DNA of 64,000 nt, from positions 144,810,721-144,874,720 of the forward strand of contig NC_134530.1 of the NCBI RefSeq assembly GCF_050624435.1. Reading direction: 5' to 3'. The stretch comes from Tenrec ecaudatus. Taxonomy: Eukaryota; Chordata; Mammalia; Afrosoricida; Tenrecidae. This document shows, piece after piece, positions 55,200 through 64,000 of this stretch; position 1 is the stretch's first letter; every line of letters starts with the position of its first letter. Below the pieces are notes generated by a model. It was not told where the DNA came from. It was given only the letters and a program-made list of their open reading frames with translations, and ran no database searches. Made by a program: the position numbers and the translations under genes.

Positions 55200-56395
55200 A
55201 AGCAATGTAAATGGATTTAGGAAGGAGGGTGGAAAGGAGATGCCAGCGGCCACAGGCATGTTGACGATGCGGCACCAGTGGGGTGTCAATGTAGCAACGG
55301 CCTGGAGTTAGTGAACCCAAGGAGAAGAATATGTTCAGCATGTACCAAACTGACAGAACTGAAGAAGGACAAGAGCACAGACACCAAACCCGAGTTACAA
55401 TATTGAAGGATTGTAGTGGGAAATCTTGAACAACACTTCAGGAAATATCCAAGGAAGGTGCAAAGGATACATGAAGCCACTGTACAGAAAAGAACTGGTC
55501 AATGATTAACCATTTCAGGAGGCAGCATGTGATCAAGGACCAGGGGTATGCAAGGAAGAAGGACAAGCTACATGGAAGGCTTCACTGAGCAACAGGGTCC
55601 CAGGGATTGATGGAATAGCAATTGCAATGGTGCATCCCTGGAAGCACTCACTGCTCTATACCAAGAAATTTGGAAGAGAGCTGCCGGGTCATCCAAAGAA
55701 GATCTTTATTTGTGCCCATTCCCAAGTAAGGTGACTCAATAGTATACAACACTTACAGAACAATATCATCAATATTTTATGAAAGAAAAATTTTGCTGAG
55801 GATAATTTAAACTGGTTGCCATAAGGAAATTCTAGCTGGGCTGAGAAGAGGACATGGAAAGAGAGAGATCATTCTGATGTCAGCTGGGTCTTGGCTGAAA
55901 GCAGAGAATACAAGAAAGATGTTTACCTGTGTTTAATGGACTCTGACAAAGTATTCCACTGTGGGTCATCATAAACTATGAATGACATTGTCAAGAGTGG
56001 GAATTCTAGAAGAGTTGTGCTTATGTAAAACCTGTGCACAGCCCAAGAGGCCATGGTTGGAACAAAATAAGGCAATGAATGCTACATGCTTTAAAATCAG
56101 GAGGGATGGCCATCAGGTTGTGCCCTTTCACCAGACTTATTCAATAAATATGCAGAGCAAATCATCAGGGGTGCTGGGCGATCGCCGGAAGAATGAGGTA
56201 TTGGGATAGGAGGAAGACTCATTAGCATCCTCTGATATGCAGATTACACAGCCTGGCTTGCTGAAAGTAAAAATGACTGAAGCTTTTACTAAGCATCAAA
56301 GATTTCAGCTTTCAGGGTAGATTACACTTCAATGTAAAGAAAACAAACGAATCTTCAAACCTGGACAAGATCACAATATAAGAGAAAAGTCAGAA
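55200..56395 (+). mobile_element. RTE (BovB-like) LINE fragment
   Basis: ATTTCAGGAGGCAGCATGTGATC, GATTGATGGAATAGCAATTGC, AAATTTTGCTGAGGATAATTT, GTCTTGGCTGAAAGCAGAG (each quoted in part) and TGAATGACATTGTCAAGAG follow the order of the RTE reverse-transcriptase region. Same region and orientation as 4.8-6.2 kb. Broken. Confidence 0.85.
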
Positions 56396-56559
56396 ATTTC
56401 ATTTTGGTCTTAAAGACTTGTTTTCAAACAAGCAGCCATTTAAGTGCACACAGATCATCCTTTAGCAATAGTCTGCATTTTAGGTTACAAAGCAAGGCTT
56501 GGTAAATTTATTTATTTATTTCACTTTTATTTTGAGCATTTTGTTTTGTTACTTTTTAA

Positions 56560-57405
56560 AAATAATTTTATTGGGGGCTCATACAATTCTTATCATGATC
56601 CATACATACATCCATTGTGTCAAGAACACATGTACATTTGTTGCCATCATCATTCTCAAAACATTTGCTTTCTACTTGAGCCCTTAATATCTGCTGCTCA
56701 TTTTCCCCCTCCCTCCCCACTCCCCCTACCTCACGAACCCTTCATCATTCATATATTATTATTATTTGGTCATATATTACACTGTTCAATGTCTTCCCCT
56801 GTCTTCTTCTCTGCTGCCCCTCCCCCAGGGAAGAGGCTATACATAGATTCTTATAATCGGTTCCCCCTTTCTACCCCACATTCTCTCCACCCTCCAGGCA
56901 TTGCCACTCTCACCACTGGTCCTGAAGGAGTCATCTGTCCTGGATTCCCTGTGTTTCCAGTTGCTATCTGTACCTATGTACATCCTCTGGTCTAGTCAGA
57001 TTTGTAAGGTAGAATTGGGATCATGATAGTGGTGGTGGGGAGGGAGGAAACATTTAAGAACTAGAGGAAAGTTATGTTTCATCGTTGCTTCTCTGCATCC
57101 TGACTGGTTCATCTCCTCCCCACAACCCTTCAGTAAGGGGTGTCTGGTTGGCTGGCAATGAGCTTTGAGTCTCCACTCACCTGATCCCTTTCGACAGCTT
57201 GTGGTCACACAGGATGGTATGTTTCTTCCATGTGAGCTTTGTTGCTTCTGAGCTAGATGGCCACTTGTTTATCTTCGAGCCTTTAAGACCCCATACGCTA
57301 TATCTTTTGATAGCTGGGCACCATCAGCTTTCTTCACCACATTTGCTTATGCACACGTTTGTCTTCATTGATCATATCAGGTATGTGGGCACCCATTGAT
57401 ATGGT
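56560..57405 (-). mobile_element. Young-family LINE 3' UTR, diverged copy
   Basis: Reverse orientation: TTATTGGGGGCTCATACAATTC, CAACATTTGCTTTCTAC-type stretch, GGTCCTGAAGGAGTCATC, TTGCTTCTGAGCTAGATGGCC, ATAGCTGGGCACCATCAGC. Covers most of the segment found at 47.7-48.7 kb. Confidence 0.85.
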
Positions 57406-57439
57406 TTTAGTTCTTTCATGTCTGATAGTCTTGGTAAAC

Positions 57440-57995
57440 TTAGAAATTTAAATTATACAAGTGTTTTCTCTGAACACAATGGAATGAAGCTAGACATCAA
57501 TAACATGAAAATCTGCAAAATACACAAACATGTAAATTAAACAGCATAATATTAAACCACCAATGGGTCAAAAAAATCAAAAAAGATTACAAATTTCTTA
57601 TTGTCAAATGAAAATGAAAGCACAGCATACCAAACTCATGAGATGCATCAAAGGTCGTACCCAGAGGGAAAGTTGTAGCAATAAAGGTGTATATAAAAAA
57701 GAAGTTAACAGTTCTGCAACTCCAGAATAAGCCTAAACCGTCTAGAAGAAATAAATTAGCATAGCTCAGAAGAGAAACATTTACAATAAAAACACAAAAA
57801 TAATAGAATCAGTGAAATCAGAGGTTGGTTTTTTTGAAAAGATCAATAAAATCGACAAACCTTTTTTTAAAAAGGACAAACTTTTAGCTAGACTGATACA
57901 GAAGAGAAGAGAAAAGATGCAAATAGCAAAATAAAAAATGAAAGAGGGGACATTACAATTAACTTAATAGAAACAGAGAAAACTATGATAGAATA
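57440..57995 (+). mobile_element. L1 ORF2 fossil, upstream part
   Basis: AATGGAATGAAGCTAGACATC, AACCACCAATGGGTCAAAA, AAAGATCAATAAAATCGAC, TAGCTAGACTGATACAGAAG are typical of the region before the L1 reverse-transcriptase core. Confidence 0.8.
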
Positions 57996-58093
57996 CAGGT
58001 ATGCATTGCTCATTGTCCACAATGTGTTCTTTGAAGTAGGGCATTATGTGATTTGACTCTTGTATGAACAACATATTATATACAATACAGGCA

Positions 58094-58975
58094 TACCTTG
58101 GAGATATTTCTGATTCAATTCCAGATCACCACAATAAAGTGAATGTCACAATAAGGCGAGGCACATGTGTTTTATTTTCTCAGTGCGTGTAAAAGTTATA
58201 TTCACCCTCTACTGTTGCAGTGCAGTAAATTATTTAATATGGTGCGTCTGGGGAAGATGCTGATGGAATCATATGGTTCAGCTGTGAGTGACTGCTAGCA
58301 GGGTTCATTGTGATGGCCATCTTGCTGGGTATAAAATCAGCCATCTCAGGAGGTTCATGGTCAGATTCCCGCACGTTGAACCTTCTTAATCCAGGAGACA
58401 CCTTTGACCCCAGAGGAGTGGCAGTGGAGAAAGAGCAGGACCAGGAGCCTGAGCCTGCGACAGAGTGGTGCACTTGCAGCCTACAGAGAAAGTAAAGCTG
58501 ATTTGGGGCAGGAGGCTGGCTTGTAGAGGTCACAGTGGAGAGGCATGCACTTTGGGCACTTATTGGCACCCCTACAAGAGCTTCGTGACATTGCCAGAGC
58601 AGGACAGAGGCCAGGACAAGAGGCTGAAGGCCAGAAAGAGGCCTGCCCGTGAACTTAACCAAGAAGCAACTGCCCCAACTCAACAACTAACGTGTCCCCC
58701 CCCCCCAATAAACTCCACAATTGAGAGCATTGTCCGTGAGCTCTGTGTGGTGAGTGCAATGAATTCTCAAATCCAGGCAGAGAAGTACAGTGCCCTGGGA
58801 GGGGCCCTTGGTGGGAGAACAGAGTTAAAAGGAATGGTGAGAGATGAAATGTGCACGTGCTGTTGGAAAAGGATCCTGGTAGACTCGCTCGCCGCAGGGT
58901 TGGCACACACCTTGGATTTCTACAAAACAACAAAACAAATTATCTGTAAAGCACAATCAAGGGAAGTCCAGTGTG
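58094..58975. mobile_element. Tigger (pogo-like) DNA transposon remnant, internally replaced or deleted
   Basis: Left end ACAGGCATACCTTGGAGATA, then ACCACAATAAAGTGAATGTC. Right part GCACGTGCTGTTGGAAAAGG, GTAGACTCGCTCGCCGCAGGG, GGTTGGCACACACCTTGG, the usual right side of Tigger1-like elements. The middle (58250-58830) is not recognised as Tigger. Confidence 0.75.
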
Positions 58976-59469
58976 AGGCACGTCTAGATATGTGTTTGAT
59001 AGATTATATATATAAATAAAAGTAACCGTGTACAAGCTGCTCAGGCTCTTGTTAGTGTTCAGGGCCTCGGGGTCTGCAAATTTGCACCTGTAATTGGCTG
59101 GCAGCTCTCCAAATAGCACTGATAGGCCTTGCCAGAATGGAATGCCATAGGGATGGAATGGAGCAGCTGAAGACCAGCAGCTCCCTGCAGGCACCACCTC
59201 CCCGGGCAGCGGTGCTGATAAGCTCCAGCAGCTGCTGCAGGAGATGTACCTGTGACTCAGGCTGCAACACTCAACCTGGTGAGGTGCAGCCAGGCTGGGT
59301 AAACGCCACACCTGCTGCCCCGCTGGGCGTCCTTCTAAGTGAGCAGTACCTCCCGCCCTACAAGTGCATATGCATCCAGGTGCTGTAAAAACGAATGCGA
59401 TGCAGAGCATAACACTGTATTATGAACAACTGTAACAAATGGGATACATCAAAAGGAAAAAAACAAAAC

Positions 59470-59519
59470 AAACCAAACTTTACGGCCATTGAGTCAGCGC
59501 TGACTCATAGCAACCCTGG
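59470..59519 (-). mobile_element. AfroSINE 3' end fragment
   Basis: TTTACGGCCATTGAGTCAGCG, CTGACTCATAGCAACCCTGG. Confidence 0.65.
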
Positions 59520-59660
59520 AAGAAATGGAAACATTCTTAGAAACACACAGTCTACCCAAACTGACTCAAGAGGAAATAGAACATCTCAACAGACCCACAA
59601 TAAGAGGTTGAATCAGTGATCAAAAAAACCTCACATCTAAAAAAGTCCTGAAAACTCAGC
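59520..59660 (+). mobile_element. L1 ORF2 fragment
   Basis: ACACACAGTCTACCCAAACTG, CAAGAGGAAATAGAACATC, GAGGTTGAATCAGTGATC. Confidence 0.7.
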
Positions 59661-59840
59661 TGCAGAATATCTAGTCAGGCTGAGCCACTGGCAGACCCGC
59701 TCTAGCCACGGGCAAGAGTCTCAAACAGCCTTACTCACAGGCAGAGACCATTGCAGTCTTCTTATGCTGGGTCGACCTTGAGACTTGGTCAGCTGACCAC
59801 CCTATAGAAGGGATCTGAACATGTTCTGGGTACAAGTATC

Positions 59841-60275
59841 TCTTAGATCTCTCTCATGGGAGAAATATACTTTGGTCCTTGGCTTTGCTTGAGAAAGAAT
59901 TCACTCCAAAGCCTGGTTTGTGATCCAAGTGAGTTTTATGAAAGGTAAAAGAAGATTCAGGTTTGCACAGGCCCCTCAGGGCCCTTCACACTGCACGCAC
60001 GTGGAGTCCTGAGGCCACAGGAGAGGCTGCACGGCCTCCGAGGGGCAGCTTGAGAAGAAGGGCCGCAAGGTCTGGATTCTGGCTTTTCAGGTCCTCAGCT
60101 GGGAGGTGTGGTCAACGATCCTGGTCAATCCCATTGGCTGAATTGAATTCACCTGGCCCAGATGGGCCAATCCAGGTATAACACCCACCTAGGTGTACCA
60201 CCCCTTCCTGGCCGGAAGCGCGAAACTCTGAGCATGCGCAATGGACGGCCCAGACCCTATGCTAGCTACCTAACA
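59841..60275 (-). mobile_element. LTR, copy 3, older relative of copies 1 and 2
   Basis: TCTTAGATCTCTCTC...GCTAGCTACCTAACA. Shares TTGTGATCCAAGTGAG, CCCATTGGCTGAATTG, TTCACCTGGCCCAGATGGGCC with the other two. No matching flanking duplication seen. Confidence 0.8.
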
Positions 60276-60425
60276 GTTCCTGATAGAGATTTCTTCCCTG
60301 GCTTCTTGAATGCTGTGGAGGGTCTTTTCCTTCATATGCATTATTTGTGTCTTTGTCTGTATACTGTGATGCTGTAGCCTATCAGTCACAATCAACTCAG
60401 TGGAGTGATTTTGGTTAATTCTCAA

Positions 60426-60612
60426 CAAAAAAATCCAAAGAAGACTGGAATAGAAAGGAAATTATTCAGGACATAATTTCAAAATTCTGGACATAATTGC
60501 AAAAATCCAACCACCAACATTATACTTCATGGAAATCAGGATCCAGACAAGGGTGCCTGCTCTTACCCCTTCTAATCAATCCTGTATTAGAAGTCTTCCT
60601 GTCATGATTAAT
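60426..60612 (+). mobile_element. L1 ORF2 fragment
   Basis: CACCAACATTATACTTCATGG, GACAAGGGTGCCTGCTCTTAC, CCTGTATTAGAAGTCTTCC follow the L1 reverse-transcriptase region just before the FxDD box. Confidence 0.7.
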
Positions 60613-60734
60613 GTCATATACAAATCGTGTGAGCTATGATCCCCAATAATGTGTGCATGTCCTCTGTTTCGTAATCTTATTTGTCTTATAGTTTTAAGTA
60701 ATTCCCGCTCCATTTTATATTTTGTAAATCCTAA

Positions 60735-60998
60735 CTTTGAACCTTGTTGATGCCCTAGTCTCTCATCCCTTGGGCATGTCATGAGAAAAGATGAGGGCCC
60801 AGAGAGTACCCCAGGCTTGGTGCAGTGGAGGCTCGGTGATAAAGAAGATCCCTGATGAGATGGATTGACATCACGAGCAACAGTGAGCTCAGACACAACC
60901 ACTGTAACGATGGTGCAGGGCCGGTGTTTTCTGTTGTACGTGGGGCCGCAACCTAACCACACCTAACCACCTAACCACAGCCACAGCCACAGCCACAG
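60735..60998 (+). mobile_element. RTE LINE 3' end with simple tandem tail
   Basis: AAGATGAGGGCCCAGAGAG, GAGATGGATTGACATCACG, ACGATGGTGCAGGGCCGGTG, TTTCTGTTGTACGTGGGG, then CCTAACCA and CAGCCA tandem units as a tail. Confidence 0.8.
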
Positions 60999-61206
60999 GG
61001 CCGACTCCTTCTCTGGGTAATGCTTTTAGTGGTCTGAAACAAAACACACACGGGCGCAGAGGAAATCAATCAGACTTGTCTGGTAGGAATAGCGTTTCAT
61101 CCTTTCCCATACGTAAGACTAGTCCCTCCCGGTCCGTTCATTGAACAGCTCCCACTTTTCCGACTCATGGAAATGTACATTTGGGGATCCTTTCTTTCTA
61201 TTCTAC

Positions 61207-61328
61207 TGAGCCCAGGTGGCACGGCGGTTAAGTGCTCAGCTGGCAACCAAACGGCCTGCAGTTTGAGGGCTAGCTGCCCCCAGGAGAACGATGTGGCAGT
61301 CGGCTGCCCCCGCAGTTCCACACCGGAG
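61207..61328 (+). mobile_element. AfroSINE 5' half
   Basis: TGAGCCCAGGTGGCACGGCGG, TTAAGTGCTCAGCTGGCAACC, GATGTGGCAGTCGGCTGCCC. Confidence 0.88.
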
Positions 61329-61329
61329 C

Positions 61330-62085
61330 TCCTGTACGCTCCCCTTCTCGCGCCTCGGGGGCGTCTCTGTCCCCTGCCTCTCCCTAGCCTTTGTTGAGTC
61401 AGTCAAGCGTGTGTGTCTTCTCCCAGTGTCTGTGCTACATCGTTCAGCTAACAAGCAACCCTCATTGGGGCCCAGGAGCACCGGGAGCAATGTTGAAATC
61501 CACCTGTATACCAGAAGAGGATCGCTCTCATTCCAGAGAGCAGTGGGATGCAATGGTTGGGAGCTTCTGGGAGGGAAAAAGTGTCGCACCTTCCTCCAGA
61601 TGCCTGGTTCTGGTGCGGTAAAGTGCTCTGTGGGTGCCTGTTTAGCCGAATTTCGGATGAAAAGAGCCAGAGCCGCCTACATGCCGAGCAACCCAAAGTC
61701 TCTTTGGGGATTTCCACGCAGCCGCCCTCTATCCCTCATCCTTCTCTAATTAAGCTGGCTTTCCCTCCAACAGCCGCTTCCAAGAGAAATAAAATGCTTG
61801 CCATCCTTGTTATTGGTTTTCTGTTTTGCAAAAGTATTTCTTCCAACCATTCATCACCCCATGCAATCGTAGGGTGGGTGCAGTGCAGGGGCCGGTGGGA
61901 GGGTGTGAGCCTGAGAGTCTCCATGCTTTTGAGCATCGTCTCCTGGTGCACTCAACTAGCCCAGGTTGGAAGGTGACCTGTCTGAGATGGGGACAGTCTG
62001 TGCAGGGCAACCGGAGTCCACAGAGCTCCTCCGGGTGCCCCAGCACCTGGTGAAAATGCTGCCTTCTCTCCAGGACGTTTTTCTT
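61330..62085. other. Unassigned interval
   Basis: Overlapping open frames up to 152 codons with no domain or homologue recognised. Confidence 0.4.
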
Positions 62086-62091
62086 CTTCAA

Positions 62092-62240
62092 GAGTCTCTA
62101 GGTGGTGCACAAGGTTAATGTGCTCACTGCTAAGTGAAAGGTTAGTGGTTCGAATCCAAGCCACTACTTCCAAAACAACCAAACACCCCAAAGATCGAAT
62201 ACCACTTTACCATGCGGTTGCCATGAGTGGGAATCATGTT
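62092..62240 (+). mobile_element. AfroSINE, second type, shortened
   Basis: AGTCTCTAGGTGGTGCACAAG, TGAAAGGTTAGTGGTTCGAATCC in part, CCATGCGGTTGCCATGAGTG. Confidence 0.85.
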
Positions 62241-62244
62241 GCCC

Positions 62245-62885
62245 TTCTTCAGAGGAAGTTTTAAGACAGGTTGGGTGTTTCTTGGTTCTCTGGTCACACC
62301 TGGCTCCGTGGGACAGGGAGCAGGTGGACCTTACCTCACCTCACGGGGAATTTCACACAAAGGCAAACAGGCCTTATCTATTTATGATAAAAATTGCCAG
62401 ATGATATTAGATGCTGCCAGGTGCCAGCACTCTACCTGTGCCCCTTCACTTGAAGCCCGAAGGATCGCTTTGACACATAAATTAGATCCAGAGCCCTTCC
62501 CTCCCCTGCGCCAAGCCTTCTAATGGCTCCCCTCTCCTGTGTCAAGGTCTTGGCTGGTCCTACAAGGCCTGCTAGGCACAGCCCAGGAGTCTGTTCTTGC
62601 TGCAGCCTCTCACTGGACCACTGTGCTCCTCGCTGCTCTTAGAAGGGCCTGCCACAGGGCCTTTGCACTGGCTCTCCCTGCAGGGCTCAGCAAGGCTCAC
62701 GCCTTTCCTTCATCTGGTTTTTAAAAGTTCCAACGTCATCTCCTCAGAGAGCCCCTCACCCCATTTAAAGCACCACCTGTTGCCGGGCTCTGTTGCCTTC
62801 CTTTTTATGGGCACATAGCACACCTGGCCGCTTCATGAGAAATCTGTGTGTCCAGTGCTGTTCTCTCCCACTAGAAGCGAGGTTC
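62245..62885. other. Unassigned interval
   Basis: 62460-62880 resembles old MIR/L2-like sequence (CCTGCCACAGGGCCTTTGCAC) but is too worn to name. Confidence 0.35.
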
Positions 62886-62892
62886 CATGAGG

Positions 62893-63097
62893 GCTTTGTG
62901 GTGGTGTGGTTACATGCTGGCCTGCTAACCTCGGGGTCAGCAGTTTGAAACCACTAGCTATTCCCAGGGGGAAATTCAAGGATTTCTACTCCTGCCAAGA
63001 GTTTCAGACTCAGAAAACCACGGGGGCGGTTCTCCCCTGCCCGAGAGGGTCTCCCGGAGTCAGCATGGACTCAGCGGCAGTGAACTCGGTCTGGGTT
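62893..63097 (+). mobile_element. AfroSINE, full length
   Basis: GGTGGTGTGGTTACATGCTGG, CTCGGGGTCAGCAGTTTGAAACC in part, GAAAACCACGGGGGCGGTTC, CATGGACTCAGCGGCAGTG. Confidence 0.92.
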
Positions 63098-63164
63098 GAT
63101 CCTCCCAGCACCAAGAGCAAAGCCTTGAATAGAGCAGTATCTCAATAACTCGGTGACTAAATAA

Positions 63165-63335
63165 ATGGATGCGCACTCAGGGAATCGTGATGTGAGTGCT
63201 ATTACTGTCCCGCTTTACACACGGGCAAACTGAACGCCATTCTCAAGGGCAGGAAGTTGTGAGCGATCTGCGATGAGAAGTTAAGGGTGTCTGGCTCTGG
63301 ACGCCTAACTCTTAGCTGTTGCGCTGGTTTCTTGC
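63165..63335 (+). repeat. MIR fragment
   Basis: CCCGCTTTACACACGGGCAAAC, GAAGTTAAGGGTGTCTGGC (each a partial MIR core match). Confidence 0.45.
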
Positions 63336-63356
63336 TCTCTGCGCTCAGAAGTGCCG

Positions 63357-63383
63357 CCTGCTGCTGCTGCTGCCGCCGCCGCT
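63357..63383. repeat. Short (CTG)n/(CCG)n trinucleotide tract
   Basis: GCTGCTGCTGCTGCCGCCGCC; about 8 units. Confidence 0.85.
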
Positions 63384-63624
63384 GTAGCTGCTGGGGTGTT
63401 GTGGACGAATGTGTGTGGAAAATGCCACAAATTTCATTTTTCTTTTGATGCTTCAAACACATACTTGCAGGTAGTCTCTGACTTACGATGGCGTTTCCTT
63501 CTAACTACTCTGTTGTGACATAAGGTAAATATTTATTCAGTTTTCATTAATATTGCCTTTTATTATCAATATCTTTGTAAACCCACTCTTACTTGTCTTT
63601 GGGGATTGGCATGAGAATGGAAAA

Positions 63625-63812
63625 CCACTAAATCCACTGCCATCAAGTCGATTCCAACTCACAGTGACCCTATATAGAGTTTCTGAGGCTATCAATCTTT
63701 TCGGGAGCAGAAAGCCTCGTCTTTCTCCAAAGGAGCTGCTAGTGGGTTTGAACTGCTGACCCTGCAGTTAGCACCCTAGCATGTAACTCACGACACCACC
63801 AAGGCTCCAGCA
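63625..63812 (-). mobile_element. AfroSINE, full length
   Basis: CCATCAAGTCGATTCCAACTC, GGAGCTGCTAGTGGGTTTG, CCTGCAGTTAGCACCCTAGC, ACACCACCAAGGCTCCAG. Confidence 0.92.
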
Positions 63813-64000
63813 AATTACATGCTTAAACATAGAACATTAGATGGAGTCCAAATGACTGATGATAGGATGTACAACAAAACAAAGCAGCCGTATAAAAACA
63901 GACTGTTATTACGTGTGGCCTGCGGTAACTTGCATACCTATGTGTCTTGGGTAGGTAATCCCTGTGGGATGACCTGTTTTAAGCTAGGAAAGGTCCTGAG

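Overview
This 64-kb window is mammalian genomic DNA and almost certainly comes from an afrotherian. It is packed with AfroSINE-type SINEs and RTE (BovB-like) LINE fragments. Two copies of a short hAT element whose termini match SPIN (CAG[C/T]GGTTCTCA...) point more narrowly to a Malagasy tenrec such as Echinops telfairi, because SPIN is reported in tenrec but not elephant. The species call rests on recalled repeat families and is an inference.

The only protein-coding gene I can support is LAMTOR5 (HBXIP), on the minus strand. Its four coding exons lie at 8496-8462, 6694-6633, 3745-3628 and 1476-1416. All have canonical GT/AG junctions and compatible phases, and they join into a 91-residue protein nearly identical to the human one as I remember it. 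Exon 1 lies in a CpG island (about 8210-8760). That island carries a perfect 10-bp CLEAR/TFEB palindrome (GTCACGTGAC) 67 bp upstream of the ATG, which fits a gene for a lysosomal Ragulator subunit. The 3' UTR runs to an AATAAA near position 362, but an antisense LINE 3' end (about 500-1300) with an AfroSINE nested in it splits it in two.

From 8.8 to 64 kb I find no convincing coding exon. In human the next gene beyond the LAMTOR5 promoter is PROK1, some tens of kb away; I looked for its exons and did not find them, so it probably lies past the right edge. The interval holds: over 30 AfroSINE copies; two LINE insertions from one young family, each with target-site duplications (13404-14844 and 46517-48765); older L1 3' UTR pieces and L1 ORF2 fossils (52.8-53.8, 57.4-58.0, 59.5 and 60.4 kb); RTE copies (4.8-6.25 and 55.2-56.4 kb) plus RTE 5' and 3' fragments; three related LTRs (11.7, 22.6 and 59.8 kb), two of them solo with duplications; another LTR candidate (20.9-21.6 kb); mariner fossils (19 and 40 kb); a Tigger remnant (58.1-59.0 kb); two SPIN copies (31.5 and 46.0 kb); MIR fragments; and long CA and CA/GA microsatellites.

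All repeat boundaries are read by eye and are approximate unless a duplication fixes them. Family names come from recalled consensus sequences and were not checked by search.
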